From: Pusillimonas sp. UBA3987
Lineage (GTDB): Bacteria; Pseudomonadota; Gammaproteobacteria; Burkholderiales; Burkholderiaceae_B
Reading direction: 5' to 3'
Assembly: GCA_002384935.1 (NCBI GenBank)
Contig: DGCD01000007.1
Span: forward strand, 1 to 64,000
DNA: 64,000 nucleotides
The notes beneath the pieces were generated by a model. It made no database searches and had not been told where the DNA came from. It was given only the letters and a program-made list of their open reading frames with translations. This document shows, one piece after another, positions 9,171 through 18,085 of this stretch. A program made the position numbers and the translations under genes. The first letter of the stretch is position 1. Every line of letters starts with the position of its first letter.

Positions 9171-9749
9171 ATGATTGCACTTTTCTATCGGTCCTTGTTT
9201 TTGTTCATTGCCACCGGCCTGTTGTCGGTGGGGGCCGTGTTCGCGCAGTCGACGCAATTCGTGACTGTTGAGCCGATTGTGCGTGATGGTCGCCTGTACG
9301 TTGATGCGAATGCAGAAATAGAGGTCACCGGCGAATTGCGCAACGCGGCAGAAAAAGGGGTGCCGCTGTACTTCACGGCAGATCTTGAGATCGTGGCCGA
9401 TCGCTGGTGGTGGTTCGACAAGGTCTTGGTCGATGAGCAACGATCCTGGCGATTGTCGTATAACGTCTTGACGCAGCAGTGGCGTATTCGCGTGGGTGAC
9501 TTAACTTTGCCCGAAGACACGTTTGATGATGCTTTGTCGTTTGTAAGGCATATCAGGGGCTGGGCTGTTGGCAGCACCGACTTGTTTGACCCCAATAAAG
9601 AATATCAAGGACGAATTCGGTTGCGTCTGGACACTTCCCGCTTACCCCGGCCTGTGCGCGTTGATGCATATAACAGTAGCGCCTGGTCAGTCATGACACC
9701 ATGGAAAGACTTTCGTTTCTCAATCTCCCCGCCGGCTCAAAAGCCGTGA
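9171..9749 (+). CDS. DUF4390 domain-containing secreted protein
   Basis: The 192-residue protein begins with a signal peptide (hydrophobic core residues 5-22, likely cleavage after VFAQ or nearby), so it is exported. The remainder is a mostly beta-strand domain with the DLEIVADRWWWFDK block characteristic of DUF4390 proteins. Members of this family are found between rsmB and the NtrY-like kinase gene in many betaproteobacteria, as here. Its 3' end overlaps the kinase frame, suggesting co-translation. Function is unknown; the setting suggests a link to envelope sensing by the kinase, which is inference. Confidence 0.85.
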   Translation: MIALFYRSLFLFIATGLLSVGAVFAQSTQFVTVEPIVRDGRLYVDANAEIEVTGELRNAAEKGVPLYFTADLEIVADRWWWFDKVLVDEQRSWRLSYNVLTQQWRIRVGDLTLPEDTFDDALSFVRHIRGWAVGSTDLFDPNKEYQGRIRLRLDTSRLPRPVRVDAYNSSAWSVMTPWKDFRFSISPPAQKP

Positions 9750-12085
9750 GATGGGTTGCGCGTATCGCGCTGGTTGTCGCTGTGATCAGCGCATTGGCGT
9801 TGCTCGGCCTGTTGGCCTGGTCAACCGGGAACGCAACACGCTACGCACAATACTATGACATATTGCTGGCGCTGAACGTTGTTTTTGCGCTCAGTCTTGT
9901 GTTGTGGGTCCTGGTGCTGGCTGTCAGGTTAATACGGCAGATTCGGCGCAGGCAGTTCGGCGCGCGGTTAACGGCACGTTTCGCCTTGTCGTTTGCCTTG
10001 ATTGGTGTCTTGCCCGGCGCACTGATTTATGTTTTGTCGGTGCAATTCATGTCGCGCTCAATTGAGTCCTGGTTCAACGTACGGGTCGATAGTGCGCTTG
10101 AGTCCGGCTTAAGTCTGGCGCGTGTCGTGCTGGATCAGCAGTTGCAGGAGCTTGAAACAAAAGCGCAGGGGGTGGCCCGCCAGTTGCGTGAATTAAATGA
10201 CGCCGATATGTCTCTGCTGGTGTCGCGCCTGCGTGAAGAAGCGGGCGTCGCCGAAGCGATGATCTTCTCCGGCAGTGGCCGGCTGGTTGCCTTTTCCACG
10301 TCCGATTACGGCAAGTTGATTCCCGATGGACCTTCGCCCCATGTTTTAAGTCAATTGCGGGTTGCCAGGTCTTATGCCGCGGCTGAGTCGGAAGATATGA
10401 ATGACTCCTCCGTATTGGGAAACGATCGCCATACCGGTTTGTTTTTGCGGGTCGTGGTGCCTATTACACGTATTGATCGTGGCTCTGCCGCGTTAGGCGT
10501 GGCGCCCGATGTGCGATGGCTGCAGTTTGTTCAGCCCGTGCCGGAACAAATTGCGCGTAATGCCGATCAGGTTCAGCAAGGTTTTCGTGACTATCAGGAA
10601 CTGGCCCTGTCGCGCCTGGGTTTACGCAAGCTGTATGGCATTACGCTGACACTGGCGCTGGTATTGGCCGTGTTTGCCGCCATTGTCGTGGCGCTGGGCG
10701 TGTCACGTCGTTTGGTGCGGCCATTATTGCGGCTGGCGGCGGGAACGCAGGCGGTGGGCGTGGGTGATTATCGCCCGTTGCCGGAGCCGCCCGAGCGTGA
10801 CGAGGTGGGTCAGCTAACGCGTTCTTTCAATGCCATGACGCGACAGTTGGATGATGCCCGCCAAATGGTCGAACGCAACCGTCACCAGCTTGAACGCTCC
10901 AATGTTTATCTTGAGTCGATTTTGAGTCATTTGTCGTCGGGCGTATTGGTGTTCGATGAAGGGTTCCGGGTGACCTTGTTCAATCAGGGCGCGCAATCCA
11001 TTTTGCAGGTCGATTTGCGTTCGGTGAAAGGCCGTCCTCTGGAAACGGTTGACGGCGCCTTCAAGTTGTCTCAACTGATTCGTGACGCTTTCGCCGCGCA
11101 TGCGGCGGTAGAGTCAGAAAAGCCTTATTGGCAGCAGCAGTTCGAGTTGGAGCTTGAGGATGCGCCCAATCATGAGTCGCGCCATAATGTCGTTACTTTG
11201 CTTGCACGAGGCACACATTTGTCGATTGATGGACGTGGCAACGGGTATCTGGTTGTGTTCGACGACATTACAGAAGTGATTTCGGCCAATCGCACGGTAG
11301 CCTGGGGTGAAGTGGCGCGGCGTCTGGCGCATGAAATCAAGAATCCGCTGACACCCATTCAGTTGTCTGCTGAACGTTTGGCCATGAAACTGGCGCCGCG
11401 GCTTGGCGAAACTGATGCAGCCATGCTGGAGCGCTCAACCAATACAATCGTCAATCAGGTTACATCGCTTAAAAAAATGGTTGATGATTTTCGGGAATAT
11501 GCCCGAACGCCGCCGGCCCAGATGCAAATGCTGGATCTGAACGCGTTAGTTTCCGAAGTGTTGACGCTTTATGGTTGGGATCCCAGTTATGGCGCTTTGC
11601 GTGATGATCCACGACATGTCAGAATTGAAGCGGAGCTGGAGGCAGGGTTGCCGGGTATTGAGGGTGATCCGACACAATTGCGTCAGGTGATTCACAATTT
11701 GTTGGCCAATGCGCGCGATGCCGTCGCATTGGTTGATGATCCTGAGGCTAAAATTCGTGTTCAAACCAAATTAACGTATTCACGAACAGATGAAACAGGT
11801 GTGGGGTCCAGGGCTGTGCGTCTGACGGTTTCCGATTCGGGGCCTGGTTTCGAGCAACAGGTATTGAACCGGGTGTTTGAGCCTTATGTCACCACGAAAT
11901 CATCGGGTACCGGGTTGGGGCTGGCGATTGTAAAGAAAATTATCGAGGAACACGGTGGTCGCATCGATGTCTCCAATCGTCGGGAAGGTGGGGCGCGGAT
12001 ATCGATTTTGTTTGCACGATTGGCGGATACGCCTGCTGCGCTGGACGAAGCGGCGCAGGGGTACGATAATGCCGAAAAATTATAG
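9701..12085 (+). CDS. NtrY-like membrane sensor histidine kinase
   Basis: The 794-residue product has two N-terminal membrane spans (about residues 17-41 and 56-78), a third near 97-116, a periplasmic sensor region, and a fourth span near 310-335 followed by a HAMP domain. A PAS domain (about 400-520) leads to the kinase core: phosphorylated His544 in LAHEIKNPLTP, the N-box NLLANARDAV, DSGPGFEQ and GTGLGLAIVKK. It overlaps DUF4390 by 49 bases from ATG 9701; a GTG at 9746 that overlaps the upstream TGA is a plausible alternative start. Its partner regulator follows after 10 bases. The signal sensed is unknown. Confidence 0.9.
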   Translation: MERLSFLNLPAGSKAVRWVARIALVVAVISALALLGLLAWSTGNATRYAQYYDILLALNVVFALSLVLWVLVLAVRLIRQIRRRQFGARLTARFALSFALIGVLPGALIYVLSVQFMSRSIESWFNVRVDSALESGLSLARVVLDQQLQELETKAQGVARQLRELNDADMSLLVSRLREEAGVAEAMIFSGSGRLVAFSTSDYGKLIPDGPSPHVLSQLRVARSYAAAESEDMNDSSVLGNDRHTGLFLRVVVPITRIDRGSAALGVAPDVRWLQFVQPVPEQIARNADQVQQGFRDYQELALSRLGLRKLYGITLTLALVLAVFAAIVVALGVSRRLVRPLLRLAAGTQAVGVGDYRPLPEPPERDEVGQLTRSFNAMTRQLDDARQMVERNRHQLERSNVYLESILSHLSSGVLVFDEGFRVTLFNQGAQSILQVDLRSVKGRPLETVDGAFKLSQLIRDAFAAHAAVESEKPYWQQQFELELEDAPNHESRHNVVTLLARGTHLSIDGRGNGYLVVFDDITEVISANRTVAWGEVARRLAHEIKNPLTPIQLSAERLAMKLAPRLGETDAAMLERSTNTIVNQVTSLKKMVDDFREYARTPPAQMQMLDLNALVSEVLTLYGWDPSYGALRDDPRHVRIEAELEAGLPGIEGDPTQLRQVIHNLLANARDAVALVDDPEAKIRVQTKLTYSRTDETGVGSRAVRLTVSDSGPGFEQQVLNRVFEPYVTTKSSGTGLGLAIVKKIIEEHGGRIDVSNRREGGARISILFARLADTPAALDEAAQGYDNAEKL

Positions 12086-12095
12086 GTGAAGTTTT

Positions 12096-12809
12096 ATGGC
12101 CAGAATACTGGTGGTTGATGACGAGATAGGAATTCGCGAACTGTTGTCCGAGATTCTCTACGATGAAGGGCATACGGTCGAGTTGGCGGAGAACGCGGCA
12201 GAGGCACGCGCTGCTCGCGCGCGCAGGCGTCCCGACCTGGTTTTACTGGATATTTGGATGCCCGACACCGATGGTGTGAGCTTGCTGCGTGAGTGGGGAT
12301 CTCAAGGCCTGCTGGACATGCCGGTGATCATGATGAGCGGTCACGCCACCGTGGATACGGCAGTCGAGGCAACGCGAATCGGTGCCGTTGATTTTCTTGA
12401 AAAACCCATTACGCTGCAGAAATTGCTGAAAACGATTTCGGCAGCATTGGCCCGGCCTGTCGTGGCAAAAGCGGCCTCAACTGCGCCTGCTGCCGTGACT
12501 GCATCCTCTTCGTTGCCGCAGTCAGGGGCGCTACAAGCGGATGTGTCCGACCTGGTATCAAGCACCGGTGCGCCCGCGCTGGAGCTTGACCCGCATCAAT
12601 TGCAACTGAGCAGTATCCCGTTGGATCAGCCGTTGCGAGAGGCGCGTGATGAGTTCGAGCGGATTTATTTTGAATATCACCTTGGGCGCGAGAATTACAG
12701 CATGACACGTGTTTCCGAACGCACAGGCCTGGAGCGTACACATTTGTATCGCAAGTTGAAGCAGCTTGGTATCGACGCTTCGCGTCGGCGCCAGTCCGAT
12801 TCGCGTTAG
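12096..12809 (+). CDS. NtrX-like response regulator lacking the AAA+ domain
   Basis: This 237-residue regulator pairs with the NtrY-like kinase. The receiver domain (residues 1-122) has the acidic DDE pocket, phospho-acceptor Asp52 in LLDIWMPD, and the EKP lysine. The C-terminal 60 residues form a Fis-type helix-turn-helix with the NtrX-like tail GLERTHLYRKLKQLGI. Between them is only an Ala/Ser/Pro-rich linker (about residues 125-180). Classical NtrX is about 450 residues and has a sigma-54-interacting AAA+ ATPase with a GAFTGA loop; here that domain is completely absent. It should bind DNA but cannot activate sigma-54 by the usual route. Confidence 0.88.
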   Translation: MARILVVDDEIGIRELLSEILYDEGHTVELAENAAEARAARARRRPDLVLLDIWMPDTDGVSLLREWGSQGLLDMPVIMMSGHATVDTAVEATRIGAVDFLEKPITLQKLLKTISAALARPVVAKAASTAPAAVTASSSLPQSGALQADVSDLVSSTGAPALELDPHQLQLSSIPLDQPLREARDEFERIYFEYHLGRENYSMTRVSERTGLERTHLYRKLKQLGIDASRRRQSDSR

Positions 12810-12828
12810 TGTGATGTTTGAACTTGTT

Positions 12829-12855
12829 GCCTCCTGTTTCGGGAGGCTTTTTTTT
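12829..12855 (+). terminator. Rho-independent terminator after the NtrX-like gene
   Basis: A GCCTCC / GGAGGC stem (12829-12834 and 12842-12847) with a 7-base loop is followed at once by eight T (12848-12855). It lies 20 bases after the regulator stop codon and closes the rsmB-ntrX run, isolating the autotransporter gene that starts 27 bases later. Confidence 0.9.
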
Positions 12856-12881
12856 GAGTTGGTGTTTTGAACCGTTCAAAT

Positions 12882-15878
12882 ATGATGAAAAAGAAATCTC
12901 TCTGGAAAAAGGCCTCACTGGCGTTCGTGTTGGTTCTGGCGGGTCTCGGTGTAGGCTCCCCCGTCGCGGCGCAAACAGGGGTTGCAGGCTCACCTGGCTC
13001 TTTCATTACGACGGAATTTCTTGCCAGCCATGCGCTTTTGCCCATTAATGCGCAATATGCCTATTCAAAGGGATACACTGGAAAAGGCGTACTGATTGCG
13101 ATTGTCGACAGCGGCCTGGATATAGATCACCCCGAATTTGCCGACCGTATTTCATCAAAACTGCGCAGTTTTTCCGCGTTGTCGGGCCCTTACGATGTAA
13201 GTGATCTTGAGCCCGATGGGGAGATTGCCGGCCATGGTACGCATGTCACCGGGTTGGCTGGCGCGGGGCGCAACGGTTTTGGTATGCATGGCGTAGCCTA
13301 TAACGCCACGCTGCTGCCAATACGGGCGATTGACAGCTATACTGCCAATGCGCCATACAACGCCGTTCTGTACGCCGCGCAAAATGGCGCCCAGGTATTG
13401 AATGGCAGTTACGGACCCATTACGGCTGAAAAGTTCATACAAGACGACACTGGCCGTTGGGTGCCAAACCCTAATTGGCAATTATTGCCAACCTCAACGC
13501 CAGGGCTGTTTAACTCCCAGGCAACTTATGAAGTGTTGATGGAAGCGGCGCAGGCTGACGTTCTGTTGGTTTATGCGGCGGGTAATGAATATCAGGATCA
13601 GCCCAATGCAGCGGCCTTGCCCTCCGGCGCGGGTCTTTTGCCCTTGATTACCCCGGCCAACACGGTTTCCGGCTTATACAAATTCGTTGACGATAGTCTT
13701 GAGTCAAACGTTAATGACCCGTCAACCTGGACCTATATCGCCCCTTCCGATCAGCGTGTCGCCAATTTGGATTTTTCGGACTTGCGCCGCAAAATTATCG
13801 TGGTGGTGTCGACTGATCGCGAGGGTGAGATCGCCAGTTACAGCAACCGGTGCGGCGCGGCGGCTGCCTGGTGTATCGCCGCCCCAGGAGGCGATTTTTA
13901 TGATACGAGCAACTATTCCAGCGATGAAAGCCAGTTGTGGTCAACCTATCCCTACAGTACATATACGGACATGGCTGGTACATCGATGGCTTCGCCGGTC
14001 GTGGCCGGGTCGGCCGCTGTACTGCGGGAAGCGTTCCCCTACATGACAGCCGAACAGGTTATTGAAGTGGTTCTTACAACGGCCAACAGCACCGGTATTT
14101 ACGCTGACCAAAGTATATACGGGCGTGGCTTTCTTGATTTGAGAACCGCAATCCAAGGCCCCATCGAGTTCGGCGCATGGGGCTTTGATCGCGTTTTTGA
14201 TGTCAATACTCAGGGCTATGATTCGCTATGGAGTAACGATATCCGCGGAAGTGGCGGCCTGATTAAACGTGGTGACGGCGCGCTCGTCATGTCGGGGCAG
14301 AATACCTACACTGGGGCTACCCAGGTTCTGGGCGGTATGCTGGTTGTGAATGGCTCAATTGCTTCGTCTGCACAACTTACTATCGGCGAGCAGGCGATCT
14401 TGGGCGGTGATGGTGTCGTAGGCGACACACAGGTTGCAGGTCGCGTCGCTCCAGGTAATTCTATCGGCACGCTAACCGTTGACGGCAGCTATCAACAGCT
14501 GACCGGTTCTGTACTTGAGATCGAAATCAATGAAGCCGGGCAGTCGGATCGGGTCAATGTAACCGGTACGGCAGATATTCAGGGTGCGAAACTGGAGGTT
14601 CTGGGGTTGCGTGCCGGAGCACTTGGCCAGGATTTCTCATTTTTCTCGGCCGGTTCGCTGACTGCAGGCAGTTACTTTGATGCCTCGGCGCTGGATCGGG
14701 CGTTTATCGACATAAATGCGGTGATGTCCGGAGCGTCATTTGACCTGCAGGTAAGGCGCAATAATACTGCGTTCACCAGCGTGGCCGAAACAGGCAACCA
14801 GCGCGCGACGGCTGCCGCAATAGCGGGGCAGGGTCTGGGGGGGGGTGCCTATGATGAGTTCGTGCTTTTACCCAACGCAGCACAAGGGGCCGGTGTGCTC
14901 GACCAGCTTTCAGGCGAGATTTATGCCTCAACACAAAGTGCGTTATTGGATACCAGTAGTGCGCTTTATCGTGCCTCAGTCACCCGGCTATTCAGTCGTG
15001 AAATGGGGGCGTCGTATGGCGGGCCGCTGGGCCAGGTCAGTCGCAGCGCGCCGGGCGGGCGTCATCAGCTTTGGATGCAGGCACTGGGAAGCTGGGGCAG
15101 CCTGGGCGCCACGAGTGATGCCCAGCGCATGACCCGCTCCATTGGGGGATTGATGTTTGGTGGTGACACCCCGGTGGGCCAGAATGGCTATGCCGGCTTG
15201 GCCATGGGGCTGACAACGGCCTCCTATAATGCGGCTGGCAATAGTGATGCCGACACAGACGGCTATCACTTGATGTCTTATTTGGGCTGGTCGGCCGACC
15301 GTTTCAGTGTGCGGGGCGGGCTGGGACAATCGTGGTACCGAATCGACACAAGGCGCAATATTGCCTATAGCGGCCTGGGCCAGGCCAAGTCGAAGGCCAA
15401 CGCAACGTCGACGCAATTGTTCGCCGAATTAGCCTATGCCTTGTCGCAGGGTGCCGCCGTGCTGGAACCTTACTGGGGCTTACAACGTGTTTGGCTGACG
15501 CGCGATGGATTTGATGAGTCTGGCAGTGTTGTAGCCCTTTCGGGTGATAAAAGCCGTCAGGCCGTCACGTTTTCCCGTTTGGGTTTGCGTATGCGAATGG
15601 CGCTGTCGGATAGCCAGGCTTCATCAATGCTGTTAACGGCAAATATTGGCTGGCGCCGTGCCTGGGGAGATCTAACGCCTGAAGCACGATTGCGTTTTGC
15701 TTCGGGACCTGCTTATGATGTTTCAGGCGCTACTTTGTCACGCGACGCGTTGGTTGCCGAGTTAGGGATTGAGGTGGCGGCATCAAGCAACAGTGTCGTG
15801 AGCTTCGGTTATGCCGGCCAGTTCGGCGGCGGCAGCCAAGACCACGGATTGCAGGCAAGGTTGGCCTGGCAGTTTTAG
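12882..15878 (+). CDS. Subtilisin-like serine protease autotransporter (SphB1-like)
   Basis: This 998-residue protein should be secreted by the type Va route and display a protease on the cell surface. A lysine-rich signal peptide (cleavage near VAAQ, about residue 31) precedes an S8 subtilase domain with catalytic Asp76 (VDSG), His118 (GHGTHVTG) and Ser368 (GTSMASP), plus oxyanion Asn in YAAGNE. A passenger-associated repeat (GDGALVMSGQNTYTG) follows near 470, then a beta-barrel over roughly the last 265 residues ending in Phe. Known relatives cleave surface adhesins. The frame opens at TTG 12867, but ATG 12882 starts the signal peptide. Nine consecutive G at 14837-14845 lie in frame in the linker before the barrel. 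Confidence 0.92.
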   Translation: MMKKKSLWKKASLAFVLVLAGLGVGSPVAAQTGVAGSPGSFITTEFLASHALLPINAQYAYSKGYTGKGVLIAIVDSGLDIDHPEFADRISSKLRSFSALSGPYDVSDLEPDGEIAGHGTHVTGLAGAGRNGFGMHGVAYNATLLPIRAIDSYTANAPYNAVLYAAQNGAQVLNGSYGPITAEKFIQDDTGRWVPNPNWQLLPTSTPGLFNSQATYEVLMEAAQADVLLVYAAGNEYQDQPNAAALPSGAGLLPLITPANTVSGLYKFVDDSLESNVNDPSTWTYIAPSDQRVANLDFSDLRRKIIVVVSTDREGEIASYSNRCGAAAAWCIAAPGGDFYDTSNYSSDESQLWSTYPYSTYTDMAGTSMASPVVAGSAAVLREAFPYMTAEQVIEVVLTTANSTGIYADQSIYGRGFLDLRTAIQGPIEFGAWGFDRVFDVNTQGYDSLWSNDIRGSGGLIKRGDGALVMSGQNTYTGATQVLGGMLVVNGSIASSAQLTIGEQAILGGDGVVGDTQVAGRVAPGNSIGTLTVDGSYQQLTGSVLEIEINEAGQSDRVNVTGTADIQGAKLEVLGLRAGALGQDFSFFSAGSLTAGSYFDASALDRAFIDINAVMSGASFDLQVRRNNTAFTSVAETGNQRATAAAIAGQGLGGGAYDEFVLLPNAAQGAGVLDQLSGEIYASTQSALLDTSSALYRASVTRLFSREMGASYGGPLGQVSRSAPGGRHQLWMQALGSWGSLGATSDAQRMTRSIGGLMFGGDTPVGQNGYAGLAMGLTTASYNAAGNSDADTDGYHLMSYLGWSADRFSVRGGLGQSWYRIDTRRNIAYSGLGQAKSKANATSTQLFAELAYALSQGAAVLEPYWGLQRVWLTRDGFDESGSVVALSGDKSRQAVTFSRLGLRMRMALSDSQASSMLLTANIGWRRAWGDLTPEARLRFASGPAYDVSGATLSRDALVAELGIEVAASSNSVVSFGYAGQFGGGSQDHGLQARLAWQF
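14837..14845 (+). repeat. Nine-G homopolymer inside the autotransporter frame
   Basis: Nine G in a row encode the Leu-Gly-Gly-Gly stretch at about residues 652-655, between the passenger and the beta-barrel. Read as written the frame is open. With ten G, translation stops at a TGA at 14852-14854. With eight G, it runs in another frame to a stop at 15132. Both would remove the barrel. Such tracts are prone to slippage in replication. Confidence 0.9.
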
Positions 15879-15882
15879 GTGC

Positions 15883-16794
15883 CTAGGTTTTGGGTCGGCG
15901 CCGGCTGATGGCGTCGATTGAAATGCGGGTTTCGTCGGGTGCGCTTTTGAATGATTGCGCGCGCCAGGCGTGGCCGTAAGCAACTTCCAACGTAAGATGC
16001 AGTGTTCCATCCATCTGGCGTTTTCTTTCCAGTGCCTTAATCAGGTTTTCACGCCAGCGGCGCCCGGGCAGGCCAGGCTGTCTGCCGATGCTCGGGTTAC
16101 CTCCCAATATCGACAGGTCCGACAATAGCTTTTCAGCAGATTTGAAGGTAAGCGTAATTATTTCCTGGTCCATGACCGGGTCGGTAAAGCCATTTTCAAT
16201 AAGCAAATCGCCGAAGTCGTGCATGTCGACAAACGTGGGCGTGGCCGTTTGAATTTGGGCTTCGTTCAGGGCTTCGCGCAGTTCTTTCAACGAGGCAGGG
16301 CCCAGGCATGAGAACATGGCAAGACCATTGGGCTTCAGGATTCGACGCCACTCGGCGAATACAAGATGGGGTTCAGGGTGCCAGTGTAAAGCCATGTTCG
16401 ACCAAATCAGCCCGACTGACTCCGGTGGCAAATTGGTTTTCGCCATGTCGGCCCGCAGAAAACGCGTCTCAGCGACCGGCTTGTTGCGCAGCCGGTTCCA
16501 TAATCCTCTTCTGCCCGCATGGCGTGAGATGGCGGTATTCAACAAGGGCTGGCATACGTCCAGGCCTGTATATTGCGCTTCGGGGTATCGTGCACGCAAC
16601 GGTTCAACAGCGTGGCCGGCGCCACATCCGGCATCAAGAATGACGGATGGGCTGCTGCGAATATAGCTAAGCCGCTGAAGCATGCGTTGCGTGATTTCCC
16701 CATATAGGAACTGGGCCTCATCAAGTGGGGCCCGGCGTGCAAACTGTTGTGCAACATGCAATGGGTTGAGCGGCAGTGACGGCGGTGATGACAT
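15883..16794 (-). CDS. BioC-like class I SAM-dependent methyltransferase
   Basis: The 303-residue protein has a standard Rossmann methyltransferase core: motif I LDAGCGAGHA (about residues 52-61), the acidic post-strand TGLDV, and WSNMALHWHPEP near residue 130 as motif IV. The latter pattern and the long C-terminal segment resemble BioC, which methylates malonyl-ACP to start pimelate synthesis for biotin. No other biotin gene is in the window, so the role is not certain and a different small-molecule substrate is possible. It is divergent from comF and its stop lies only 5 bases from the autotransporter stop. Confidence 0.75.
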   Translation of the reverse strand: MSSPPSLPLNPLHVAQQFARRAPLDEAQFLYGEITQRMLQRLSYIRSSPSVILDAGCGAGHAVEPLRARYPEAQYTGLDVCQPLLNTAISRHAGRRGLWNRLRNKPVAETRFLRADMAKTNLPPESVGLIWSNMALHWHPEPHLVFAEWRRILKPNGLAMFSCLGPASLKELREALNEAQIQTATPTFVDMHDFGDLLIENGFTDPVMDQEIITLTFKSAEKLLSDLSILGGNPSIGRQPGLPGRRWRENLIKALERKRQMDGTLHLTLEVAYGHAWRAQSFKSAPDETRISIDAISRRRPKT

Positions 16795-16870
16795 ATTTGC
16801 GTACTCGGCGCTTTGCTTGAGGCATCAGGCGTGTTCTGATGCGATGTTGAGATGTTTTACAGGTCTTATT

Positions 16871-17605
16871 ATGGCGCATTGTTTGCATTGGCGCGACTTG
16901 CGGCATTGGTTGACGATGCGGGTACCGGGTAATTGTCCATTGTGCCTGACGCGCACGCGGGCCGGTTGGCTATGTGATGGCTGTCGCCAACAGGTGTGTG
17001 ACTCAATGTTATCTGGCGGACCGCGTTGCCGCTCATGTGCCTTGTTGTTGAATGAGTCGGGCGCGTGTGTCGACTGTCAGCACAAGTCACCGGAGTTCCA
17101 ATCGGTTGTCGCCGCGTTCGATTATGACTTCCCGGGAAGTATTCTGATTCATCAGCTCAAGCAGGGAAGGCGTTATCTTTTGGCCGCAGCGCTGGCCGAA
17201 TTACTGGTGCCACGTTTGCAGCAGCTTAAGTCGTCTAATGCAGGCGCTACAATTCTGGTGCCCGTGCCGGCGGGCCGGCAGGCACTGCGAAAGCGCGGGT
17301 TCAACCCGGCAGGCGAAGTAGCCCGCCATCTTTCGCGCCGGTTGGGTTTGTCTTGCAAACATGTTTTATGTCGTTATAAAGAGGCCGGGCCACAGAAATT
17401 ACTGGGGCGCCGGCAGCGTTACCAGCAGGTCCAGGGTTTATACGGCTTAAGAACGCCGGCGTTGCCATCGGGCTGCCACGTTTGGATTGTCGATGATGTT
17501 TTAACAACGGGTAGCACGTTGAATGCCGTGTCCCATTTATTAATGCAGGCAGGGGCCGCGTCGGTGCATGGTGTTGTGCTGGCGCGTACGCCGTTGTCGT
17601 TGTGA
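16871..17605 (+). CDS. comF: ComF-family phosphoribosyltransferase-like competence protein
   Basis: The 244-residue protein has a Cys-rich N-terminus with CPLC, CDGC, CRSC and CVDC pairs, fitting a zinc-finger pair, followed by a type I phosphoribosyltransferase fold with the PRPP loop VDDVLTTGST near residue 205. ComF relatives help move or process DNA during transformation; the exact reaction is unclear. The frame opens at 16682, inside the opposite methyltransferase gene, but ATG 16871 has AGG seven bases upstream and begins family-like sequence. trmL follows after nine bases. Confidence 0.9.
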   Translation: MAHCLHWRDLRHWLTMRVPGNCPLCLTRTRAGWLCDGCRQQVCDSMLSGGPRCRSCALLLNESGACVDCQHKSPEFQSVVAAFDYDFPGSILIHQLKQGRRYLLAAALAELLVPRLQQLKSSNAGATILVPVPAGRQALRKRGFNPAGEVARHLSRRLGLSCKHVLCRYKEAGPQKLLGRRQRYQQVQGLYGLRTPALPSGCHVWIVDDVLTTGSTLNAVSHLLMQAGAASVHGVVLARTPLSL

Positions 17606-17614
17606 AGAGCAATT

Positions 17615-18085
17615 ATGTTTCATATTGTGCTTGTTTCTCCGGAAATCCCCCCCAACACGGGGAATGTTATTCGCCTGGCCGCCAATACCGGAGCGCACCT
17701 GCATCTGGTACGGCCATTGGGTTTCGAACTTGACGATAAACGGCTACGAAGAGCCGGGCTTGATTATCACGAGTGGGCGAACGTACAAGTGCATAACTCT
17801 TTAACCGAGGCGTTATCTTCGCCGGGGATCAGCCAGTCGCGTTGTTTTGCGATGACAACAAAGGGCCAGGCGCTGATGGGGCGGGTACAGTTTCGCGACG
17901 GCGACGTGTTTGTGTTTGGCTGTGAAACGGCCGGTTTGTCTGCAGATCAATTGGCCTTGTTTCCCTCAGATCACTGGTTCCGTTTGCCGATGCGCCAGGG
18001 GCAGCGCAGTTTGAACCTGTCAAATGCGGTAGCGGTTACGGTTTATGAGGCATGGCGCCAAACAGGTTACCTGGGCGGTTTATAA
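17615..18085 (+). CDS. trmL: tRNA (cytidine/uridine-34-2'-O)-methyltransferase TrmL
   Basis: TrmL methylates the 2'-OH of the wobble base in two leucine tRNAs. At 156 residues it is the minimal SPOUT methyltransferase size. The start VLVSPEIPPNTGNVIRLAANTG, the middle FGCETAGLS and the C-terminal knot RSLNLSNAVAVTVYEAWRQ are diagnostic. Seven C in a row encode the Pro-Pro segment near the start. Its last 19 bases overlap the 3' end of the convergent gpsA gene, so no terminator separates them. Confidence 0.95.
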   Translation: MFHIVLVSPEIPPNTGNVIRLAANTGAHLHLVRPLGFELDDKRLRRAGLDYHEWANVQVHNSLTEALSSPGISQSRCFAMTTKGQALMGRVQFRDGDVFVFGCETAGLSADQLALFPSDHWFRLPMRQGQRSLNLSNAVAVTVYEAWRQTGYLGGL

